Shown one piece after another: positions 24,241 to 32,989 of a stretch of DNA of 35,414 bases (position 1 is the stretch's first letter; the number at the start of each line of letters is the position of its first letter). This DNA is from Limnofasciculus baicalensis BBK-W-15 (GTDB lineage Bacteria > Cyanobacteriota > Cyanobacteriia > Cyanobacteriales > Coleofasciculaceae), in the NCBI RefSeq assembly GCF_024178385.1, contig NZ_JAMZMM010000017.1:1-35414 (forward strand), given 5' to 3'. The notes beneath the pieces are model-generated. The model searched no databases and had not been told where the DNA came from. It saw only the letters and a list, made by a program, of their open reading frames with translations. The translations under genes and the position numbers were made by a program.

Positions 24241-26024
24241 TCCATCCGATCGATTTCAAAAAGAACACATCGACTAAACCATCGGGGTTGATTGGGGGCA
24301 AGATCTTGTGGGGAGCCTTTACCTGCAACGGCTTCCATCCGACGGCGATCCATCCCGCGATCCTCCAAAATATTTTGCACAGTTTGCGCTCTTTCCAATG
24401 CTAAAGTCTCCTGATTATATTCAGTGCTATGAGTGTAACCCACAATCTTGAGTTGAAGATTTGGGTATCTTTGCATGAGTTGCTTGATCGGTAAAATTTT
24501 GACATCTATATCAATAGATCTTACCCGATCTGAGTCTTGACTAAAATAAATACGTGAGGCAATTGAACCTGGTTTGATCTGGATCTGATTCGATACAGAT
24601 TCAACTCCGGAAATTTCGGAAAATGCCTGAGCAATCTTCTCAATATTTGTGAATTGGAGTGCGGTTCCCTCTAAGGTGACTTTTCCCACTTCAAAACGAG
24701 CTGAAATGGAAATCCCGTCGATTTGATTGAGTGCTGTTACCACCTCTTGCACCTTAGCTGCTACCTCCACTGGATCGGGCGGTTGTTCGACAACAATAAT
24801 GTTATTTTCTAATTGGAAACCGGGAGCTTTTATTTTAGCAATTTCCGCCGCCTGATGGCGTAGCTGAGGATTGGGTAATCTTCCCTTTAACTGTAATTGT
24901 TTTCGCCAAACATCCGCTTCTAAACGATAAACGGCTAAGTCTGGATTAGATGCTAAGGTTTGTGTCACATTTTGTTCGAGCCGACGCTCTTGTAAACTGA
25001 AATAGTGATAAATGCCAAAAGGTATCCCAATCAAACCCAAAATTGTTAATCCTATACCTAATAGGGATAGTTTTTTGGGATTAAGATGGGGGGGTGTTGG
25101 GAAAGAATGTTGTTTATCCTGTAGGGGAGTTAGCCCAGGGGTTCCCACGTAATAATTGTCAGTATTTTGTGAGTAATTTTTGGCATCTACTAACAATTGG
25201 TTGTCAAAAAGTTGGTTACCCGTAGACGTGATAGCTCCTGATTGTACTCCCAATGATAACTCCATATCTAAAGAAGAATCTGATGGATATGGTAAGGTTA
25301 GTGGCTGTTTTTCCTCTAAGCTTTTCTGGTTTTCCCAAGACTTCTCAAACACCCTCTGTGACGCGGAGACTTCTTCTGTAAAATTATCGTTATCTCCTTC
25401 TCTCTTTGTCCCCTTTTCTTCCTCACCTCCTCTACCTGCGTCTTTCCCATCTTCTACCTTTTGAATGCGATCGAGTAATTGGAAAATCGCGTTCAAAAGT
25501 TGCTCTGCTTGTTGCCCAGAAGCATCTAGTTTTTCTTCCAATCTAGTTAGTTTCTGGGTGAGTTGAGCATTCATTTGGCGAAGCTGGGATAATTCAAAAT
25601 CATCTATTGATTTTCCCGTCACCTCTGAAGAAGTTTCATTCTTGAGTAACGCAAATAAACCTTCCAATACTACTACAGTTTCTGGCTCAGTGCGATCGGG
25701 TTCCAGTCGCTCCAGCCATCCTTCTAGTTTAATTCCATTCCCTAGTTTTTTCTCCTCTATTTCTGGTTTTGGCGAAGCTGTAGTAGATGGAGATTGAGTT
25801 GAAAAATCGATAATTTCTGCACTGATTATAGGGTTGTTCGATCCCGATTTTTCAGTTTGCTCAGTGCATTTTCCTTCGCCGAAGTCATCACCCTTTATTG
25901 CTGTAGCTAAGTGAGCGAAAAAGTTCTCCAGTTGCTTTTGGGCTTCAGGAGATCGATCTGAGGATTCAGATCCCAAATTGTCTCGATTAGATGCAATCGC
26001 TGGATTTTCCGGAAATGAAGTCAT
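24225..26024 (-). CDS. OmpA-family envelope protein with BON-like domains
   Basis: A 599-residue protein. The N-terminal ~310 residues are acidic and low in complexity with a coiled-coil part (LTQKLTRLEEKLDASGQQAE). One transmembrane helix (~319-341, LSLLGIGLTILGLIGIPFGI) follows. Two BON-like repeats come next (e.g. VTALNQIDGISISARFEVGK). The last ~110 residues are an OmpA-like peptidoglycan-binding domain (LKIVGYTHS, ERAQTVQNIL, AGKGSPQD). The family ties membrane complexes to the cell wall. The frame can be extended to TTG 26075, but ATG 26024 fits better. Neighbours on the same strand are a coiled-coil protein and an MscS channel, together suggesting an envelope-associated unit. Confidence 0.85.
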   Translation of the reverse strand: MTSFPENPAIASNRDNLGSESSDRSPEAQKQLENFFAHLATAIKGDDFGEGKCTEQTEKSGSNNPIISAEIIDFSTQSPSTTASPKPEIEEKKLGNGIKLEGWLERLEPDRTEPETVVVLEGLFALLKNETSSEVTGKSIDDFELSQLRQMNAQLTQKLTRLEEKLDASGQQAEQLLNAIFQLLDRIQKVEDGKDAGRGGEEEKGTKREGDNDNFTEEVSASQRVFEKSWENQKSLEEKQPLTLPYPSDSSLDMELSLGVQSGAITSTGNQLFDNQLLVDAKNYSQNTDNYYVGTPGLTPLQDKQHSFPTPPHLNPKKLSLLGIGLTILGLIGIPFGIYHYFSLQERRLEQNVTQTLASNPDLAVYRLEADVWRKQLQLKGRLPNPQLRHQAAEIAKIKAPGFQLENNIIVVEQPPDPVEVAAKVQEVVTALNQIDGISISARFEVGKVTLEGTALQFTNIEKIAQAFSEISGVESVSNQIQIKPGSIASRIYFSQDSDRVRSIDIDVKILPIKQLMQRYPNLQLKIVGYTHSTEYNQETLALERAQTVQNILEDRGMDRRRMEAVAGKGSPQDLAPNQPRWFSRCVLFEIDRMEGNGE

Positions 26025-26164
26025 ATCTGACTCTACAGGAAATAGGAAATGGGGGGGGCAAGAGGCAATAGGCAAGGTTAAGGGTGAAGAGTGAAACTAT
26101 TTTTTTTATTCAATCTCCAACCTTCAACCTTCAACTTTCATCCTTCATCCTTTTAACTTTTGAC

Positions 26165-26803
26165 TCACTCTCGACTTTGAGCTTCTTCAGGTAACAGATA
26201 GTTAGTTCCCTGAGAGTCAGCCGATTGTTGTAATGGCGTAATAAATTCAGTTCCTTTGAGTTTTAGGAATAGCTCAAAGAACATTTCCGCCATATCTTTT
26301 CTGGCGACTTTATCTGTCGCAAGGAGATCCACGCGCTTGTCTAATTCCTCGAATAGTCTGTCTTTCATATCTAGCAAATCGGACTGCAATTTCTTGTGGC
26401 TAGACAGGAGATCTTCGCGTAGAGATCGCGTTTGTTTGTCAATGGCTTCATCCAAAGTAGCGACATTGCTAGACAACCGCTTACTCAGGCGATCGACATT
26501 TTGCCGAATCTCATTTTTCTCTTCATTATCTTTGACATTCATCGATTTTAGTTCATCTCCCATCGCCTCGATAGCAGACTGGAATCCGGAGGAAAGAACT
26601 TGTTTTAGATCTTCTAGCCGTCTGTTGGTATCCTCCTGTACTGCCTTGATCCGTGCATCAGTTAACTCTCTGAGATCCTTGAGGGAACTTTCTACGCTTT
26701 CGATGCGATTGGTGTATTCCTTTATCTGCGATCCGAAAAGAATATCTCGGATCTGTCCAATGTCACCAAATTTTGTTCCTAGGTCAGCTCTATCGTCATT
26801 CAT
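26165..26803 (-). CDS. Long coiled-coil protein, unknown function
   Basis: A 212-residue, strongly charged protein. Residues ~25-165 are predicted to be continuous helix with heptads (RIESVESSLKDLRELTDARI, RLEDLKQVL, VDRLSKRLSSNVATLDEAID). A short N-terminal motif, FGDIGQIRDILFG, precedes the coil, and the last 45 residues are a small helical cap plus a polar tail. No transmembrane helix or signal peptide is seen. It lies between the MscS gene and the OmpA-like gene on the same strand, with 110-140 base gaps. A shorter relative in style, also starting with a DILLG motif, is encoded divergently at 29036. A structural or scaffolding role in the envelope unit is plausible but unproven. Confidence 0.8.
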   Translation of the reverse strand: MNDDRADLGTKFGDIGQIRDILFGSQIKEYTNRIESVESSLKDLRELTDARIKAVQEDTNRRLEDLKQVLSSGFQSAIEAMGDELKSMNVKDNEEKNEIRQNVDRLSKRLSSNVATLDEAIDKQTRSLREDLLSSHKKLQSDLLDMKDRLFEELDKRVDLLATDKVARKDMAEMFFELFLKLKGTEFITPLQQSADSQGTNYLLPEEAQSRE

Positions 26804-26913
26804 GTCTCTAGCTCTCTGATGTGAACGTCTATCTCAATGAATTTAACATATACCATCAAATCAATTTCAAATATATCATATCACTGAATGATTTGAGAGA
26901 AGAGCTTTTTGCC

Positions 26914-28767
26914 TTAACTCTCTAGACTATCTACATTTCGGTTGGGTTCTCCATCTGTTGCCATCTCCGGAGTATGAGAGGGTTTGCCATTCTTATCTCC
27001 AGCCCCCCATTTCAAATCAATCTGGAATAGGTTCCCCAGGGGATGAAGGTTAAATCCTTCTGGCGTGTAGTTTTTGGGGAGGTAATTGTCTGGGATGGTA
27101 CTCCGATTCCCATCTCGGATTGCTGAGTAATCGGGCGAGAGAATTTCAATTCCCGCTTCGTTACACTTGTCCCGAATATTTTTGTGTAGCTCGGACCAAA
27201 TTGTAAACTCTTTATTGGGATAATCTGTATATACTTCTAACTGATAAGTCACCGAGGAATCATTCAGGTATCTCTGAAAAGCCCCTGGAGGTGGATCTGC
27301 TAAAACATACGGGGTAATCTTAGCTGCATTAGTGAGAATTTCATAAACCGTTTGCCAAGGTAAATGATATGAAAAGTTAACTCTGGTAGCAATAATTACT
27401 GGTCGATTGCTGTCTCGCTTGGAAGCGCTATAATTCTTGATATTACTGGATAGTAAGCTGGAGTTAGGAATGGTGACAATAATATTTAGCCCAGTGCGAA
27501 TTCGCGTCACTAATAGCGATTTCTCCTCAACATCTCCCTTGACATTTTCTTTTGGCCCTGCGATTTCAATGCGATCGCCAACTTGAAATGCACGAGTATA
27601 AATAAGAATAATACCAGCTACAGCGTTAGAAACTGCAGCGGAAGAACCGAGAGAAACGAGTACACCGAGAAAAATAGAGATTCCTTGAAATGATGCTGAA
27701 CCAAATCCAGGTAAGTAAGGGAAGATAATTACCCCCACCAGCCCTATAATCAATAAACTCAGAAGTCTGTAGGTGGGTTCAGCCCATTCTGGATAAAATC
27801 CAGGAAAGGAAATCGTTCCTTTTCCTAATTCTCTAAATATCGAATTGATAATTCTCAGGACATAATAGGTGACAATTATAATTATAGTAACCGTAAATAA
27901 ATTAGGAATATAAGATATAAGATTGCCCCAGGCTTTATGGCTTGCTGAAATGAACTTTTGCCAAATTGTTGCTCCTAAATGCTTTGTCCAAGGAAAAAGA
28001 TTTAAAATTAAAACTAGATAAATAGTAGCAAATAACAGATTTACAAGTAGCCTAATCCATTTTATTATATGAATTAAGATTTCGTTGATACGATCTGAAA
28101 AGAATGGTATATAAGGTATCTCTATTGCCTTGATATTATGTGCTAATTGATAATTAAGTTTGTTGAAAATACCACCAAATATTTTATTCGTACCAATTAA
28201 GACTGCAACAAACAAAACTGTTGCAATAATGGTATACAAAATAGCATTAGTGTAATTTAATTGGTTATTCTGGATTGTTAGAGATGAAATGAACTCTAAA
28301 GCGCGATCGAGAATACTACCCCGATATACACTGTCACTTAAACTGTACTTCTCCCTGTATTGACTAACCGCACTTTTCAGTTTTTCCAGATAAGCATCAC
28401 CTAATTCTCGCGGCGTGGTGTTGGCAGCACGAGCATCTGCTTCAGTAATTTTGGCAATCACCGAATCCCCGGAAAAAATAACTGCGATCCCATTCTGATC
28501 CCCAATCATCAGCGACTCAATAGGCAGGGATGTTGTTTTGGCAAATTTCTCCACTTGGCTCGTCGTTTCTCGGGAGCGCTCTTCGGGAGATGTTTCTCCC
28601 AATGCCTCTGGAATCGCGAAGAGAGTATTGCCATCTAATACTACAGTATTATAATTACTATTACTACCAATTGGACTATTTTCCTGAGCCTGAGATAATC
28701 TGGGGCTGACAACAATCAAAAACGTTACTAGAAGTAAGGCTATTAGCGAGCGCCAATATTTTTTCAT
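26914..28767 (-). CDS. MscS-family mechanosensitive channel with periplasmic N-terminal domain
   Basis: A 617-residue protein. A signal peptide (MKKYWRSLIALLLVTFLIVV, cleavage after SQA) and a ~130-residue extracytoplasmic domain precede about four to five membrane helices. The pore helix and beta domain are clear: FLGVLVSLGSSAAVSNAVAG, FQVGDRIEIAG, IVTIPNSSLL. The last ~60 residues are a polar tail. MscS channels open under membrane tension and release solutes after osmotic downshift. Long cyanobacterial versions with an exported N-terminal domain are common. Unlike the MscS at 17908, it has no cNMP-binding-like domain. It is the first minus-strand gene of the row leading to the coiled-coil and OmpA-like genes. 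Confidence 0.92.
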   Translation of the reverse strand: MKKYWRSLIALLLVTFLIVVSPRLSQAQENSPIGSNSNYNTVVLDGNTLFAIPEALGETSPEERSRETTSQVEKFAKTTSLPIESLMIGDQNGIAVIFSGDSVIAKITEADARAANTTPRELGDAYLEKLKSAVSQYREKYSLSDSVYRGSILDRALEFISSLTIQNNQLNYTNAILYTIIATVLFVAVLIGTNKIFGGIFNKLNYQLAHNIKAIEIPYIPFFSDRINEILIHIIKWIRLLVNLLFATIYLVLILNLFPWTKHLGATIWQKFISASHKAWGNLISYIPNLFTVTIIIIVTYYVLRIINSIFRELGKGTISFPGFYPEWAEPTYRLLSLLIIGLVGVIIFPYLPGFGSASFQGISIFLGVLVSLGSSAAVSNAVAGIILIYTRAFQVGDRIEIAGPKENVKGDVEEKSLLVTRIRTGLNIIVTIPNSSLLSSNIKNYSASKRDSNRPVIIATRVNFSYHLPWQTVYEILTNAAKITPYVLADPPPGAFQRYLNDSSVTYQLEVYTDYPNKEFTIWSELHKNIRDKCNEAGIEILSPDYSAIRDGNRSTIPDNYLPKNYTPEGFNLHPLGNLFQIDLKWGAGDKNGKPSHTPEMATDGEPNRNVDSLES

Positions 28768-28918
28768 CTGTCTTTTTTCATCTCTCTTTGTCAGATTCTC
28801 AGCTTGGGTGTCTAATCTGAAAATCGGGAAGGGGTAATGGGAAAGCCAATTTCACAATATTCTACTGGACAGTGGCAAAAATTTAAAGCTTGGTATTCCC
28901 GAGTCAAAATAGTAGATA

Positions 28919-28954
28919 GATGGGATGGGGAGATGGGCAGATGGGGAGATGGAG
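28919..28954. repeat. GATGGGGA microsatellite in the divergent promoter region
   Basis: Imperfect copies of AGATGGGG/GATGGGCA lie in the 268-bp gap between the MscS gene and the divergent coiled-coil gene. The rest of the gap shows no recognisable element. Confidence 0.75.
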
Positions 28955-29035
28955 AAAAATAAATTGGTTTAATTTGGTTTAAACTATCTTTAAACATGGG
29001 AAACCATTCAAGACAATGACCTGTAGTGAAGTAAA

Positions 29036-29515
29036 ATGACTCAATCAAACAATCGAGATTCAGAGGGATTACCTAACTTAGAAGATATCTTATTAGGGAC
29101 GTTAAACGCTCAAAATGAGGGCGGTGATGAATTCAGTCGTTTACAAGAATTATTAGTCAAACCCGATATCTTGAGAATGCGGCAGCAAATTTCCAAATTA
29201 GAAGAAAAGTTTCCGGAAATTGTGAATATCCGCGATCGTGTTAATAAACTAGAAGAAGAATTACCAGAGATAGCAATTCTAAGTAACCGAGTTACTAATC
29301 TTGAAAAAGAGGTTGTCGATCTGGAAAGTCAAATTGACGAACCAAAAGAACTTATTAAGATCGTACTTTCTTTAATTTCTGAACTATTGAATCATAAGTT
29401 AGCCAAATTAAAGGCGGAAATACTGGAGGAGATTGTCCCTCTGATCCAGGAACAATCGCAGCAAGAGCAAACCCTATCTATTCGCGTCAGTGGCATAAAC
29501 CGAGATCCAGAGTAA
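29036..29515 (+). CDS. Coiled-coil protein, unknown function
   Basis: A 159-residue acidic protein. A short N-terminal segment, LPNLEDILLGTL, precedes a long helix with heptads (MRQQISKLEEKFPEIVNIRD, RVNKLEEELPEI, RVTNLEKEVVDLESQID). It has a repeated unit of about 20 residues: RxxKLEEKxPEIxxIxxRV occurs twice with conserved spacing, then degenerates. No membrane segment. It is divergent from the MscS gene and 116 bases upstream of the Cache-PAS sensor. Together with the coiled-coil protein at 26165 it probably belongs to the same envelope-associated neighbourhood. Confidence 0.8.
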   Translation: MTQSNNRDSEGLPNLEDILLGTLNAQNEGGDEFSRLQELLVKPDILRMRQQISKLEEKFPEIVNIRDRVNKLEEELPEIAILSNRVTNLEKEVVDLESQIDEPKELIKIVLSLISELLNHKLAKLKAEILEEIVPLIQEQSQQEQTLSIRVSGINRDPE

Positions 29516-29631
29516 ACAGATAATTGCGTATAATATAGTCGATAATTTAAAAATAGTCAATTACCCTCAAAATGTTTCAATAAATTTACAAACAAATCAG
29601 TAAAACTCATAAAAGTCACAAAAATAACTCC

Positions 29632-31863
29632 ATGATATCCTTCAAACCGCTTAAAGCTTTTATCACTAATACGGTGGCTCCAGTCCCCCTCCACACCGTC
29701 TTAATTATACCTTTCGTCCTGCAAATTGCTGCAACAGTAGGACTAATCGGCTGGTTGTCTTATCGTAATGGACAGGAAGCAGTTAATAATGTAGCAGATC
29801 AACTCCGCAGTGAAACCACGAATCGCATCCAAGAGCGTCTACAACTCTACATAGAAACCCCCCATCGACTCAATCAATTTAATGCCAATGCTATCGCATC
29901 AAATCCAGCTATATTAGAAAATTCAACAGAGTTAACTCGCTTCTTGTGGAAAGAAATTCAGAGTTATGAGGGAATTGCCAACACCTATTTAGGAAGCACC
30001 GATGGTGAATTCCGCTCGGCTAAAAAACAGCTAGATGGAACCCTCCTAATCAAGAAAGCAGGAAAAGCCACCCAAGGCAATATGTACGTCTACAAAACCG
30101 ATAATGCAGGTAATGCAATCCATCGGATGCAAGTATACTCTAAATATGACCCGCGTACTCGTCCTTGGTATGGAGCTGCGGTGAAAGCAGGTAAGCCAAT
30201 TTGGAGTAATATTTACACTGATTTTACCAGCCAAGCCCTCTCTATTACCGCAGCGCAACCTATTTATAATCAGCAAAGACAATTACAGGGAGTTTTGGGA
30301 AGTGACTTAATCTTTGCTCAGGTAAATAAATTTCTGCAAAACCTAAAAATTGGCAAGACTGGCACAGCTTTTATTATCGAGAGATCGGGTAATTTAGTAG
30401 CGACTTCAAGCACCGCTCTTGTCCAAAAGGGCGATCGAGACAACTCACAGCGAATTAAAGCAACTGAAAGTGAGAATAAGTTTATTCAACAGACAGCGAA
30501 ATATATCGATCGACACTTTGGCAATTTAACTAATATTCGCAGTAGCGAACAACTTAGCTTTGAAATTAAAGGAGCAAAGCAATTCATTCAAGTTGCATCC
30601 CTCAGTGATAGTCATGGTTTAGACTGGCTGATTGTGGTTGTTATCCCCGAATCTGATTTTATGGGGCAAATCTATACCAATAATAACCGAACAATTATCC
30701 TATCAACGATCGCATTATCCATATCAATTGGGATTGGTATTCTAATCGCTCGTAGGCTGAGTAAACCTATTGTTAGACTCACGGAAGCATCAAAGGAATT
30801 AGCAAAAGCAGCACAGAATCAGTTTGAGGGCGGCAAACTTCACCACAACCTTGAAGTTAAGGGGATCGCGGAATTGGAGACATTGGTTGGCTCATTTAAT
30901 ACCATGGCTCTTCAACTACAAGAATCCTTTGCCACCTTGGAAACAAAAAATGCTGACTTGCAGCACGCAAAGGAAGCCCTAGCGAAAGCCAATGAACAAT
31001 TGGAAGCTGTCTTAAATGCAGTACCCGGCTCGATTTCTTGGGTTGGTGCTAACGGATTATACCTTGGCGTGAACCGCTATTTAGCTGAAACATTAAATGT
31101 CCCTCCCAATCTGATTATTGGCAAAGAAGTAGGCTTTTTTAATAATAGTCCAGACTATGCGAAGTTTATGCGTCAGTTTATTGCTAGTCATGAAGAATCA
31201 GCATCTCAAATTATTCCGATAGAAGTTAACAGTCAAGAACGATATTACTTGATGGCGGTGCAAAAATATCAACAAGGAAGTGCTACTGTATCTGTAGGTA
31301 TTGATATTACCGAACGTCGGGAAGCAGAAGAAGCACTACGGATTGCCGAAGAAAATTATCGCAGTATATTTGAAAATGCCTTAGAGGGAATTTTTCAGTC
31401 TACACCAGATGGACATTATATCAGTGTTAATCCGGCGATGGCACGGATTCATGGATATGATTCGCCAGAGAAAATGATCGCCAGTATCACGCAAATTGGC
31501 TCTCAACTTTATGTCGATCCTAGCACTCGCGATAACTTCAAAAGTTTCATGGCAGCCACAGGAAAAGTCCAAGATTTTGAATATCAGGTGTATCGTCAAG
31601 ATGGCAGCATCATTTGGGTTGAAGAGGATACGCGAGCAGTGAGAGATACTAATGGCAGATTGCTCTACTATGAAGGGATTATCCAAGACATCTCTAAACG
31701 TAAGCGGGAAGAAGAGTCACTCAAGCGTCAGGTGGAAGAATTACGCATTGAAATTGACCACCGAAAACGGGCGCGTGAGGTTGCCGAGATTACCCAAACT
31801 GACTATTTCCAAGAATTGCAAGCTGCTGCCGAAAGACTTCGATTTGATGAGGATGATTGGTAA
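29632..31863 (+). CDS. Cache-HAMP-PAS-PAS membrane sensor without output domain
   Basis: A 743-residue protein. TM1 lies at ~20-42 and a dCache-type extracytoplasmic sensor at ~45-345 (RPWYGAAVKAGKPIWSNIY is characteristic). TM2 is at ~355-373, then HAMP and a coiled coil. PAS 1 (~455-560) and PAS 2 (~575-690, with the RQDGSIIWVEEDTRAV motif) follow. The last ~50 residues are a helical stretch (EITQTDYFQELQAAAERLRF) ending in DEDDW. No HisKA, HATPase, GGDEF, cyclase or methyl-accepting domain is present, so it must act through a partner, perhaps via the C-terminal helix. It follows the small coiled-coil gene on the same strand. Confidence 0.9.
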   Translation: MISFKPLKAFITNTVAPVPLHTVLIIPFVLQIAATVGLIGWLSYRNGQEAVNNVADQLRSETTNRIQERLQLYIETPHRLNQFNANAIASNPAILENSTELTRFLWKEIQSYEGIANTYLGSTDGEFRSAKKQLDGTLLIKKAGKATQGNMYVYKTDNAGNAIHRMQVYSKYDPRTRPWYGAAVKAGKPIWSNIYTDFTSQALSITAAQPIYNQQRQLQGVLGSDLIFAQVNKFLQNLKIGKTGTAFIIERSGNLVATSSTALVQKGDRDNSQRIKATESENKFIQQTAKYIDRHFGNLTNIRSSEQLSFEIKGAKQFIQVASLSDSHGLDWLIVVVIPESDFMGQIYTNNNRTIILSTIALSISIGIGILIARRLSKPIVRLTEASKELAKAAQNQFEGGKLHHNLEVKGIAELETLVGSFNTMALQLQESFATLETKNADLQHAKEALAKANEQLEAVLNAVPGSISWVGANGLYLGVNRYLAETLNVPPNLIIGKEVGFFNNSPDYAKFMRQFIASHEESASQIIPIEVNSQERYYLMAVQKYQQGSATVSVGIDITERREAEEALRIAEENYRSIFENALEGIFQSTPDGHYISVNPAMARIHGYDSPEKMIASITQIGSQLYVDPSTRDNFKSFMAATGKVQDFEYQVYRQDGSIIWVEEDTRAVRDTNGRLLYYEGIIQDISKRKREEESLKRQVEELRIEIDHRKRAREVAEITQTDYFQELQAAAERLRFDEDDW

Positions 31864-32268
31864 TTAAATGGGGAGTGAGGAATGGGGAGTGGGGAGTGGG
31901 GGATGAATAAAACTGGGTTTTGATAAATTTATGTTAAGAGCTCGCAGGAAACGATCGACTTTCCTGTACACTTTCGGTAAAGTTAGCTACAGATAAAAAT
32001 CTGCTCTTGCTGTTCATATTTCTTAATACCCAAACCATTCGGCATTAGGTACAAACACTCATTCAAGTAGCTATCTAGTCAGGGCAGATGCGATATCGCC
32101 CTTTTTCTGGAAATTGGGCGAAACCTTTAATTTTTTTTTCAGTGTGATGTGAGGATTATCCATTTGATTAATTTCCCGACTCAGATAAGTCGATTCCTTG
32201 CCATAGCCATCGGAGTTAAAGACTATAACTCAGTCGCAGTTAATCCCAAATTTAGGAAACTTTGAGAT
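31864..32268. other. Intergenic region with GGGGAGTG microsatellite
   Basis: 31870-31903 contains three to four copies of GGGGAGTG. The rest, up to the pentapeptide gene, has no frame with coding character. GGCGAAACC followed by a long T-run at about 32115-32140 might contribute to termination, but a matching stem is not convincing. Confidence 0.5.
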
Positions 32269-32820
32269 ATGAAAACGCAAGAACTTTTAAATCGATATGC
32301 TGCCAGAGAAGTAGATTTTCGCGAAGCAAATCTCGCCGATGCTATTCTAAATAGCGTCAATCTAAGTCGAGCTGACCTAAGTCGGGCTGACTTGAGCCGA
32401 GCTGATTTGAGTGGTGCAGACTTAAGTGGTACTTGTTTCCAGGAAGCTAACCTTACCAACGCTGACATGGTTGGTGCTGACTTAACCGGGGCAAACTTAA
32501 CAGAAGTTAACCTAATTGCTAGTGACTTGACTGGGGCAAACCTGAGTGGCGCTGACTTAAGTGGTGCTGATTTGCGTTGCGCCAACCTCCATCAAGCCAA
32601 TCTCACTGGCGCAAATCTGACTAATGCGGATATCAGCGGTGCGGATATGAGTGGCGCTTCTCTCAAAGATGCTGTGTTAAATGGTACTTCTCTGAGTGGT
32701 GCAGATTTAATCGGTGCTGATTTCAATACCGCGAATCTAACTGAAAGCCAAATGAAGGAATCCCAAGGTATTTCCCATCACTGGGTTAGTTGGAATGGTA
32801 GTTGCACAATTGATAAATAG
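32269..32820 (+). CDS. Pentapeptide-repeat protein
   Basis: A 183-residue protein. From ~residue 17 to 165 it is a nearly uninterrupted run of about 30 A(D/N)LxX pentapeptides (e.g. ADLSRADLSRADLSGADL), which fold into a right-handed quadrilateral beta-helix. The N-terminal cap (MKTQELLNRYAAREVDFREA) is typical of short cyanobacterial pentapeptide proteins. There is no signal peptide or other domain. Members are abundant in cyanobacteria; some mimic DNA, but most have no known role. AGGAAA lies about 10 bases before ATG 32269. It stands alone, without operon partners. Confidence 0.9.
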   Translation: MKTQELLNRYAAREVDFREANLADAILNSVNLSRADLSRADLSRADLSGADLSGTCFQEANLTNADMVGADLTGANLTEVNLIASDLTGANLSGADLSGADLRCANLHQANLTGANLTNADISGADMSGASLKDAVLNGTSLSGADLIGADFNTANLTESQMKESQGISHHWVSWNGSCTIDK

Positions 32821-32852
32821 TGAGGAGCTATCCCTAATTAAACCTAAAACTT

Positions 32853-32957
32853 ACCGAGTTTAAGAAACCCCGAGTTTAAGAAACCCGGTTTCTTCAAGAA
32901 ACCGGGTTTCTCTGTAACTTCGGAGAAACCCCGAGTTTAAGAAACCGGGTTTCTCTT
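32853..32957. repeat. CCGAGTTTAAGAAACC direct and inverted repeat cluster
   Basis: CCGAGTTTAAGAAACC occurs three times (starting near 32854, 32870 and 32931). Between them AAGAAACCCGGTTTCTT and AAGAAACCGGGTTTCT form hairpins. This belongs to the GAAACCGGGTTTC palindrome class common in filamentous cyanobacteria. It fills the gap after the pentapeptide gene. Confidence 0.8.
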
Positions 32958-32989
32958 GTGTACTGCATAAACCTCTAATCTCCTGTATA

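Noticed and set aside
28812..29048. Minus-strand frame of 78 codons
   Set aside because: Made partly by the GATGGGGA microsatellite, no family resemblance, overlaps the start of the coiled-coil gene.
32223..32585. Minus-strand frame of 120 codons rich in KSAPLKSA
   Set aside because: Antisense shadow of the pentapeptide repeats.
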